A stretch of DNA of 64,000 bases from Euphorbia lathyris. Lineage: Eukaryota; Streptophyta; Magnoliopsida; Malpighiales; Euphorbiaceae. The notes below the pieces were generated by a model. It did not search any database. It saw nothing but the letters and a program-made list of their open reading frames with translations, and had not been told where the DNA came from. The stretch is from positions 48,145,501 to 48,209,500 of the forward strand of contig NC_088918.1 of assembly GCF_963576675.1 (NCBI RefSeq), given 5' to 3'. The translations under genes and the position numbers were made by a program. This document shows, one piece after another, positions 55,861 through 64,000 of this stretch (the first letter of the stretch is position 1; every line of letters starts with the position of its first letter).

Positions 55861-56585
55861 TCCTTTAGAGGCTAGTTTGGTAAGTGCCAAAAAGGAGCTG
55901 GAGGCCGAACGAAAGGAGTTGGACCGCTCGGAAGAGCTGTGTGGCAGTCGCGCCTTCTACTACGGTGAACGTACCATACCGGCCATAAGGAGGGATTATC
56001 CCGACTTTGGTTTTGAAGACCCCAAGATGAAGGTCCCATCTGTGGTGAAGGCGGAGAGATACAACAAGATGGATGATGCTCGTGGATTCATCTTTAGACA
56101 AATCGTATCGGAGCTAAAAGGTGGCGTATCTGAAATATTAAGCCTGTCATAGATTTGGATGCTGAACCCGAGCAGGTTTAGGGTATGCCCAAAGATGACC
56201 ACCTATCTCAGAACGTACAAGGGGGTTCTGAGTGTGCAAACCCACCTGAGAACCTATAAGAGGTTTCTAGGAAGGTTGGCCTATCTCAGAACCTACAATA
56301 TCGTGTGGTGGGGGCGGACGTAGTTGACTTGTAATTATTTGTAATAGTTTCTTTGTAGGAGAAAAAGACTTTGTATTCCTGGATGATCACATTTTGATAA
56401 AATGTAATTCCTTTTATTCTCTGAACTTGTTTATCTTTATTTTGCAAGTATGTCTTTTAGGAAAGTTTTGGGATAGGTGGCCAGCCATACCATAATGTGT
56501 GCTTTTTTAAGAAAGAAAGCATGAAACTTTAGAAGGTTATTTAGAAAGATAGTTTTATTTCCTTAAGGAAATTAAACTGCCTTAC

Positions 56586-56790
56586 GTGGCGATCAGTCTT
56601 TTCCTATCTTTGAGGTAACTGATCCGCCAGTGGGACTTTTCATTCTCCTATATTTGAGGAGAAAGTTAGGGTGCAATTCTCTCATTTGAGGTAACTTGAC
56701 CCGTCCTAGTGGCAATCAATCTTTTCCTACCTTTGAGGTAACTGATCCACCGGTGGGATTTTTCATTATCCTATTTTTGAGGAGAGAGTT
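56586..56790. repeat. Two direct repeats, period ~123 bp
   Basis: GTGGCGATCAGTCTTTTCC at 56586 recurs as GTGGCAATCAATCTTTTCC at 56709. Both continue through TTTGAGGTAACTGATCC and GGAGA-rich sequence. It lies in the 3' non-coding sequence of the transposon gene (56156-56770), where I see nothing else. Confidence 0.75.
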
Positions 56791-57829
56791 GGTACCCATA
56801 GAGGCGATTTGGACCCGTCAAAGGGTTGTGTTGATCCTTCGAATTGAAAAGATCACGAACAATATCTATATCCCATCGTTTCTCACCCAAAACAAAGAGA
56901 GAACTGAAAGGAGTAGCAATAATAGGATCTTGCAACACAGAAGTTGGGACTCCAAGAGGAGCTTCTAACAGCCAAAGATCATGTCTGATACGCAACTTAT
57001 TACCATTACCATTTCTTATGTGACAACCTTGAAGAATGACGTCATTTGCCTCAAGAATACTACTCCAAACAAAACATGCACTATGACCTCTAGTGGCTTT
57101 TAAGGAAGACCCATGCTTAAAGTACATAGCTTTAAATATGGGAGAAGCCAGAGAATTTGGTACGGTGATAAACTACCAACCCTGTTTCCTGAGCATAGCC
57201 AAGTTAAACTCCATAAGTTTTTTGAACACCTAACTGCCAGCAAATTTAGGTATGCTTAAACAATCACACCGCAACCAAAGAATACCCCGACCCCATTTAC
57301 ACCACCAAAAATCATTGAACATATGTTCAAGATCTTGACAAAAACTCAATGGTAGTAAAAAACCATTCATCGCATAAATTGGAATCGCCTGGGCAACAGT
57401 TTTCAACAATATTTCCTTACCTGCACGAGATATGATTTTGGAATGCCAGAACTAAAGACGATTCCAAGTTCTATCCTTAATCAAATTTAAGATCTCTCAT
57501 TTATTTCGACCAACCATTGATGGCAACCCCAAATAACTTCCTTGGTTATGAGTTTCCCGAACCCCTAACCCGTGACATATCTGTTGTAGAGTATCAGCCC
57601 TATGTTCTGGCTGAAAAACACCGCTGATTTCTGTAGATTTACCACTTGACCGGACCCCAATTCATATTCTTAAAGCACTTGTTCAACCACCTCACTTTGA
57701 CCTACCTTAGCTTGAAAAAAGAGGTATCAATCATCGGCAAAAAAGAGGTGGCTGACAAACGGAGCACCCCGAGCAATCTTATAATCATGCCACAAGTTTT
57801 AAGACTCTTTTGCTCGTATATACGCACTT
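56771..57829 (-). pseudogene. LINE (L1-type) ORF2 fragment: reverse transcriptase end and zinc-binding part
   Basis: On the minus strand the catalytic LFFADD motif lies at 57730-57747, followed after several stops by the region typical of the plant LINE 'reverse transcriptase zinc-binding' segment (YFKHGSSLKATRGH, CFVWSSILEA, IRHDLWLL). Multiple stop codons are present and both ends are missing. The right end abuts an LTR at 57830. Confidence 0.82.
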
Positions 57830-59771
57830 TGTAACCCCCGTTCCGGGGCACATTGAAAACACATAGAAAACCAAACAATTATCATAATTAAGCATAAACA
57901 CCAACATAACTACATAAAGGCTCTCCATTTATTTCCGTCTATCAAAATCCCATAACCAAAAGGTTAAATAACCAACCAAATAATTTAATCCATCAACAAT
58001 ATTCACTTAAATTTAAGCAATAATCCAAACCAATAATATAATAAATCTTAATAAATGTCTACAAAATTGTTAATGGCAATGAGACGCTTATGCTTGCCAG
58101 CCTGAACGCAAGGTAACCCTGAAAATCTAGCAAATAGGAGAACCTCTGAACCTAGCCTGAAAAATATGGCAAGGAGTGAGCTGCCTACTCAATAAACATA
58201 GCTACAAATATTTATACATATACATATATAAATACACAGTAATTTTCACCTGGTCAGTGGCGGACCAAGTGAATTTGGCCAGTCATCGTTAGATTTGATC
58301 TTATTAAAAATCCTATGGTGGAGATTAAAATCATCGTAAGGCTTAGATTCACACCTCTAAAATCTAATGGTGACTGATCAAATGCACTTGGTCAGTCACT
58401 GACCAAGTGAAAACCACCGATAAATACATATCATTCACACCTATTATATTTAATCAGATAACATAACTAACATACTCTTGACTATAAATAATATCCTAAA
58501 GTTAATATATTTATTTTTAAGGGTCCTAGCTAAACCTAAGTGAAATATGTCCAATGGTCTCATGGTTAACAATATTCAATCGTAGGTATACGCTATCGCC
58601 CTTAGTTTCAGGACACATATCCTTTTAACCTTATAATAATTATCCAAATAATATGGTACTGCGATCACCCCCAGTTTCAAGACACAGTACAAATTCAATT
58701 AGAGTAAAATAACACCCTACCTAGGTGCCTGTGATCACAATATCAACAAACCTCCAGACCATTGTACCTACCCACTCAAGCTAGGTAATTCAGTGAGATT
58801 TTAAAATGAGACGTATTGTTATTCTACCATAGACAATCACGTTGTAAAATAATTACTTCAACATATGATCAAAATAATATGTATCATCTGCGAATTTAAG
58901 CACAACCATATCCAAATTTCAGACATCTATATATCCCCTCGTTGTGTAATCTATGACTTTAAATTTGATTCCATCCAACTAAATAATAATTATTCATCAC
59001 CATCTGATCAGCCAAGACAAAAAAAAACAACTCAAATATAATCATCATTGTAATTAGCAGGTTTTTCCAAAACATCATAACTATATAAATAATTTCCTTT
59101 TCTTGGAACACATTATACACATATAATAATCCATAGCATGGTTTTATCTTCACACCATACATATATATTTCTTTGAACATTTCATATATAGATATAAACA
59201 TATAAATATTAATAATTATGATTACCTCTCGTTCCAAGTTAATCAAACTGTTCGAGTTCTTGTTCACCCGTTTCTTCCTGTCCTATAAATATAAAAATGC
59301 ATTCCTATATTTAATTCGTGTTTAAGAAAAATGATAGGTATGTAATGTATGTTCGGAAAGTTCCTAACCCATCCCCACGATATCAATTAAAGTTTCAGCT
59401 CAATCTAATTAATCAATAACCATCTACTTAAATCTAAAATTCTAACCCTTTAAAAATTCAATCATCATAGAAGACTAATAATTTAGAAAAACCATCATAT
59501 ATATTAGAACCTATACTGGGCTAAAATTCTGGTTGAAAAACACTCACCGGAGTCTCGCCGGAACGCGATGGTCGGTTGCCGGAATTCCATTAGACTTGTC
59601 GGAAATGCGAACCGAGACTACCACGAAATAGCCAACGTTCAGAGGAATCCAAAAATACACTCCTTTCACTACTAAAATCGCCTAAAAGATCGGGATCTAA
59701 CACTTTTTCGGTGAAAATACCCGCTCCAGTCTCCACACTTTTCGATTAGAAAAATATCAATAGTGGTTACA
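57830..59771 (-). repeat. 3' LTR of the chromovirus (1,942 bp including a MITE)
   Basis: On the minus strand it begins TGTAACCACTATTG directly after a purine-rich tract (TTAAAGAGGGTAGAAC) and ends GGGGGTTACA, so its tips TGTAACC/GGTTACA are inverted repeats. It contains the MITE 58237-58419. It is mirrored by 61351-62983. Confidence 0.88.
58237..58419. mobile_element. 182/183-bp MITE, copy 2, inside a chromovirus LTR
   Basis: Same ends as the copy at 18548 (CAGTAATTTTCACCTGG and AGTGAAAACCACCG) and similar inner palindromes. An exact 9-bp duplication ATAAATACA lies at 58228-58236 and 58420-58428. The inverted LTR to the right has the uninterrupted site with one ATAAATACA. Confidence 0.92.
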
Positions 59772-61345
59772 GTTCTACCCTCTTTAAAAGAAATTTTGGC
59801 CTCGAAATTTACATACCAGTATGTGCAAATAGATACGGATATTGTTCCATTATGTTTTCTTCCAGCTCCCATGTTGCTTCTCTGAGCGACTTATTGTGAC
59901 TCCATCTTACTCGTACCATAGGCATTTCTTGCCTCCTCAGCTTCCGTATTTGTCTCTCTAAAATTTCTACTGGCTTTTCATTGACTGTCAGGTTTTTATT
60001 TACAACCTCAATCTCTGGCTCAGGAATCATATGGCTCGGGTCCGACTCATATCTCCTCGATACGGATACATGGAACACATTGTGAATCTAAGATAGTTCA
60101 CTTGGAAGGTCTAACCTATATGCTAATGGTCTGATCAGTTCAATAATTTCATAAGGTCCAATGAACCTTGGATTCAGTTTTCCCCGTCTGCCAAAATGTA
60201 CTATCCCCTTCCATGGAGATACTTTCAGAAGCACTTTGTCCCCAACTTCATACTCCATTTCTCTCCTGTGTTGATCTACATAAGTCTTTTGTCGTTCTTG
60301 AGCTACTTTAAGGCATTTCTTCACCATATTTATCTTCTCTGCTATTTCCTGAACTAACTCAGGTCCTTCTAACTGTCTCATACCCTCAACATCCCAGCAA
60401 ACTGGACTTCTACAAGGTCTCCATAAAGTGCTTCATATGGTGCCATACCAATACTACTATGGAAGCTATTATTATAAGCAAATTGAATCAACGGCAACTA
60501 CATGTCCCAATCTCCCTGAAAATTAAGTACACACGCTCGCATCATATCCTCCAAAGTTTGAATGGTCCTCTTAGACTGCCCATCCGTTTGAGGATGAAAA
60601 GCAGTACTAAAATTTAGCTTTGTTCCCATAGCTAACTATAAACTACCCCAAAATCTAGAGGTAAATCAGGGATCTCTGTCTGACACAATAGAGATGGGTA
60701 TACCATGTAGCCTCACTATCTCAGCTACGCACATCTTGGCGAATTTGTCCATTGGATCAGTCTTTTGCATCAGTATGAAATGAGCAGACTTTGTCAATCG
60801 GTCCACAATCACCCAGATACTATCGTGCTTCCTTTTAGTCTTCGGTAAGCCAACTACAAAGTCCATAGTAATCCGTTCCCACTTCCATTCTGGAATAGCT
60901 AAAGGCTTCAACTTTCTAGCAGGAGCTTGGTGTTCAATCTTGACTTATTAATAAGTCAGACATTAGGAAACAAATTCTGCCACATCTTTCTTTAAGGCAG
61001 GCCACCAATAATAGGATCTTATCTTATACATCTTAGTCATACCAGGATGCATAACATAAGGAGAATTGTGTCCTTCCTTCATTATCTCTAGTCTCAAATT
61101 ATCCACATCTTGGACACAAATTCGGTTTCCCGTCACCATTAATCCATTTTCCTGAACTGTAATGCCTGGTTTCTTGCCTTGTTTCACTCTTTCATACATT
61201 CTCTGTAAGAAGGAATCTTGCATCTGTGCCAATCTAATTCTCTCCTTCAAGTTTGATTTCAGTTGTACGGTAGCCATAAGTCCAGTCACCTCATCGACTC
61301 TCAGTTGACCATCCATAGATCTTCTTTCCTGTAAAGGATTCATTT
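59772..61345 (-). pseudogene. Chromovirus pol C-terminal half: integrase and chromodomain
   Basis: Order on the minus strand: segment before the integrase zinc finger (LAQMQDSFLQRMYE, HPGMTKMYKIRSYYWWPALK), stops near 60963 and 60947, and integrase core with ITMDFVVGLP and IVSDRDP. Then [13 protein letters not shown] follows, where the third catalytic acid should be Glu but AAG (60572-60570) encodes Lys. After more stops come the C-terminal part (VGDKVLLKVSPWKG, NPRFIGPYEI) and a chromodomain (RQIRKLRRQEMPMVRVRW, EATWELEENIMEQYP). The chromodomain would steer integration to marked chromatin. At least seven stops make it inactive. Confidence 0.9.
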
Positions 61346-61350
61346 CCTAT

Positions 61351-62983
61351 ATTTTTGGATTCCTCTGAACGTTGGCTATTACGTGATAGTCTCGGTTCGC
61401 ATTTTCGACAACTCTAATGGAATTTCGGCAACCGACCATTGCGTTCCGACGAGACTCCGGTGAGCGTTTTTCAACCGAGATTTTACCCCAGTATAGGTTC
61501 TAATATATATGATGGTTTTTCTAAATTATTAGTCTTCTATGATGATTGGATTTTTAAAGGGTTAGAATTTTAGATTTAAGTAGATGGTTATTGATTGATT
61601 AGATTGAGCTGGAACTTTAATTGATATCGTGGTTAAGAGCTTTCTGAACATACATTACATATCTATCATTTTTCTTAAACACAAATTAATTATAGGAATG
61701 CATTTTTATATTTATAGGAGAGGAAGAAACAGGTGAACAAGAACTTGAACAGTTTGATTAACTTGAAATGAGAGATAATCATAATTATTAATATTTATAT
61801 GTTTATATATATCTATATATGAATTGTTCAAAGAAATATATATATGTATGGTGTGAAGATAAAACCATGCTATGGATTATTATATGTGTATAATGTGTTC
61901 CAGGAAAAGGAAATTATTTATATATTTATGATGTTTTGGAAAAACCTGCTACTTACAATGTTGATTATATTTGAGTTGTTTTTGGTCTTGGCTGATCAGA
62001 TAGTGATGAATAATTATTATTTAGTTGGATGGAATTAAATTTAAAGTCATAGATTACGCAATGAGGGGATATATAAATGTCTGAAATTTGGATATGGTTG
62101 TGCTTAAATTCGCAGATAATACATATTATTTTGATCATATGTTGAAGTAATTATTTTACAAGGTGATTGTCTATGGTAGAATAACAATAAGTCTCATTTT
62201 AAAATCTCATTGAATTAGCTAGCTTAAATGGGTAGGTACAATGGTCTAGAGGTTTGTTGATATTGTGATCACATGCACCTGTGTAGGGTGTTATTTTACT
62301 CTAATTGAATTTGTACCATGTCTTGAAACTGGGGGCGATAGCAGTACCGTATTATTTAGATAATTATTATAAGGCTAAAAGGATATGTGTCCTGAAACTG
62401 AGGGCGATAGCGTATACCTACGATTGAATATTGTTAACCATGAGACCATTGGACATATTTCACTTAGGTTTAGCTAGGGCCCTTAAAAAATAAATATATT
62501 AACTTTAGGGTATTATTTATAGTCAAGAGTCTGGTTTGTTATGTTATCTGATTAAATATAATAGGTGTGAATGATATGTATTTATATATGTATATGTATA
62601 AATATTTGTAGTTATGCTTATTGAGTAGGCAGCTCACCCCTTGCCATATTTTTCAAGCTAGGTTCAGAGGTTCTCCTATTTGCTAGATTTTCAAGGCTAC
62701 CCTGCGTTTAGGTTGGCAAGCATAAGCGTCTCATTCCCATTAGCAATTTTGTAGACATTCATTAAGATTTATTATATTATTGGTTTAGATTATTGTTTGA
62801 ATTTAAGTGAATATTGTTGATGGATTAAATTATTTGGTTGGTTATTTAACCTTTTGGTTATGAGAATTTGATAGACGGAAATAAATGGAGAGCCTTTATG
62901 TAGTTATGTTGGTTTTTATGCTTAATTATGATAATTGTTTGGTTTCCTATGTGTTTTCAATGTGCCCCGGGATGGGGGTTACA
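61351..62983 (+). repeat. Inverted chromovirus LTR, 5'-truncated (1,633 bp)
   Basis: It mirrors 57830-59660 from TATTTTTGGATTCCTC to GGGGGTTACA. About 110 bp of its start are missing and it lacks the MITE. Followed by a degenerate primer-binding site, it acts as the 5' LTR of another plus-strand element that continues beyond the window. Confidence 0.88.
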
Positions 62984-62988
62984 TTTAA

Positions 62989-63000
62989 TAGTATCAGAGT
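62989..63000 (+). promoter_or_regulatory. Degenerate primer-binding site after the inverted LTR
   Basis: TAGTATCAGAGT resembles the initiator tRNA-Met site TGGTATCAGAGC and lies five bases after the LTR end, which supports a 5' LTR in plus orientation. Confidence 0.7.
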
Positions 63001-63599
63001 GTCAGTTTTACGATTCCTAGGGAGTATTGGAGGTGGTATGACATTCGTAGGATTTAGAACCTGCCATAAACATGCATACTATGACATGATACTTAATATT
63101 ATTGTTTTCACATTTCAGAATCATGATCTAGTGGGAATGAGAATGTTGGCCAAACATCTAGCGAAGGGTGTGTAGGTTAGAATGCACCCATTAGGCTAGG
63201 TGGAAACTCTTCATTAGGCGTACCTAACTTTACACTAACAATGTGTTGTCCTCTTAACAGACTCTAGCAAGTGCACTAGATACAAGTAATAAAGTGATAA
63301 GTAGAGTATCGTCTCCACAGGGATTGATGACCAAACTTTACAAGAAAACCCTTGTAGAACAGGGTGTTCGTGGTGTATGAATTCTTTAGTTGAGAAATGA
63401 TTTGATCTGATTACTGAGAAATACTAAATACAAAGATTAAACCTTGGAAAGTGTGTTTTGGTTATGATAAAAAGAGAGAACAGGTGTAGACACCGAGTCG
63501 GAGGACCTGTGACGAAAACCTGCAAACAAAACGGTCGAAGCGGTTGATTTCGGAAGTTTTAAAACAAAAATATATAATAAGAAAAGAAAAATTAATGTG
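63001..63599. other. Leader of the right-hand element or flanking repeat
   Basis: No credible gene. The stretch 63260-63330, with CTAGCAAGTGCACTAGATAC and GAGTATCGTCTCCACAGGG, resembles non-coding parts of other plant gypsy elements, so a change to another repeat near 63175-63260 is possible. Confidence 0.4.
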
Positions 63600-64000
63600 A
63601 GTCGCGGTCGTTAAGTGGACGGCTTGCGAGTGCTCAGCGACATGGTGCGAGCGCCTAGCGGCAGCCGACGCGTGTCCGACGACAGTTGGACGCGCGCCCG
63701 GCAGCGCGGGGCACACGCTCGATGTCCGTTGGGCGCGCATGCCCGGCAGCGCGGAGCGCGCGTTCGACGACCGTGGGGCGCGCACGCCCGATAGCGCGGG
63801 TGCACGCCCGATGACCGCTGGGCGGGCGCGCCCGGCAGCCGCTGGGCGAGCGCCCAGCGACATTGGGCGGACGCCCGACGATTGTCGGGCGAACGCCCAA
63901 CGTCAGTTGGGCGCATGCGCCCAACTGAAGTTGGGCGTACGCCCAACAATAGTTGGGCGTTCGCCCAACCATGTTGGGCGTTCACCCAACTAGCTTGGGC
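63600..64000. repeat. GC-rich array of short palindromes, period ~21-24 bp, running off the window
   Basis: Units are of the form TTGGGCG-NN-CGCCCAA, best preserved at the right end (63907-63924, 63931-63946, 63953-63968, 63974-63989, next starting 63995). More diverged units (GGGCGCGC, CCGGCAGC types) extend left to about 63600. Frames through it are low-complexity and not credible genes. Confidence 0.85.

Larger units (their letters stand above)
42619..56155 (+). pseudogene. 'Putative gypsy type transposon' domain gene, spliced, decayed and split by two insertions
   Basis: The first ATG (42619) is in frame with a basic/Ser-rich leader and a domain with MPLKGYFDVYRSHIERGF, HPNGWLDVVLDSYLAANLG and IFRFFHTLTKRG. 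This pattern is typical of the plant 'putative gypsy type transposon' family (PF04195 by memory). TAG codons at 42640 and 42934, a one-base frameshift near 43262 and TAA at 43544 break it. Further exons: about 43615-43860 (Lys/Glu/Ala coiled coil), 43936-43975 continued at 52298-52430, about 52504-52667, and about 55866-56155 (LEAERKELDRSEELC, PAIRRDYPDFGFED), with clean GT-AG introns between. The Athila-like element (43976-52292) interrupts exon 3, and an LTR-like insertion starts at 52668. Function in transposons is unknown. Confidence 0.8.
57830..61345 (-). mobile_element. 3' half of a chromovirus (Ty3/gypsy, Tekay/Del-like)
   Basis: Minus-strand remnant made of the integrase and chromodomain part of pol (61345-59772) and a complete 3' LTR (59771-57830). 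The 5' half, including protease, reverse transcriptase and the 5' LTR, is missing. At about 61346-61351 the sequence switches abruptly into an oppositely oriented LTR of the same family. Confidence 0.88.

Noticed and set aside
63462..63993. Ala/Arg/Pro-rich frames of 84-133 codons on both strands
   Set aside because: They are translations of the GC-rich palindrome array, open on both strands because of its period; not genes.

Overview
The window is nuclear DNA of a flowering plant, almost certainly a eudicot. Evidence for this is a spliced plant-type symplekin gene, Sirevirus-like Ty1/copia elements, Athila-like and chromodomain Ty3/gypsy elements, Au-type SINEs, and several MULE/hAT-type MITEs. 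It is one complete host gene in a bed of nested mobile DNA. The species cannot be fixed by reading alone.

Left part (1-15094): two Sirevirus-like copia elements of one family lie head to head. The minus-strand copy A (from beyond the left edge to 6188) has jumped into the gag of the plus-strand copy B (6189-15094). B carries a large extra reading frame (10416-13267) between pol and its 3' LTR. Both copies are broken by point mutations.

Middle part (16354-40239): the minus strand carries a symplekin-type gene (pre-mRNA 3'-end processing scaffold). I could read it as 27 exons joining in one open frame of 1,321 residues over about 23.9 kb. All junctions are GT-AG except one GC-AG intron. Its introns hold an antisense copia element with target-site duplication (19724-25220), three Au-type SINEs (one minus, two plus), two hAT-like elements with 8-bp duplications, and three MULE-like elements plus a 182-bp MITE with about 9-10 bp duplications. 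No element touches an exon.

Right part (40240-64000): a LINE fragment is followed by a decayed spliced gene of the 'putative gypsy type transposon' kind (42619-56155). That gene is split twice. The first insertion is a non-autonomous Athila-like element (43976-52292) with intact gag, an accessory frame, no pol and a 5' LTR that has lost its promoter. The second is an LTR-like insertion (52668 to about 55860), itself carrying a Helitron-like element with nine tandem 5' ends (53451-55292). Next come a minus-strand LINE fragment, a minus-strand chromovirus 3' half, and a second LTR of the same family in inverted orientation. One of these LTRs contains a MITE; the other preserves the empty site. 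The window ends inside a GC-rich array of short palindromes.

The most unusual features are the accessory reading frames of similar architecture in a copia and a gypsy element, the GC-rich palindromic motif sets in two places, and the Helitron with arrayed 5' ends. I found no bacterial-type operons, CRISPR arrays, rRNA genes or convincing functional tRNA genes.
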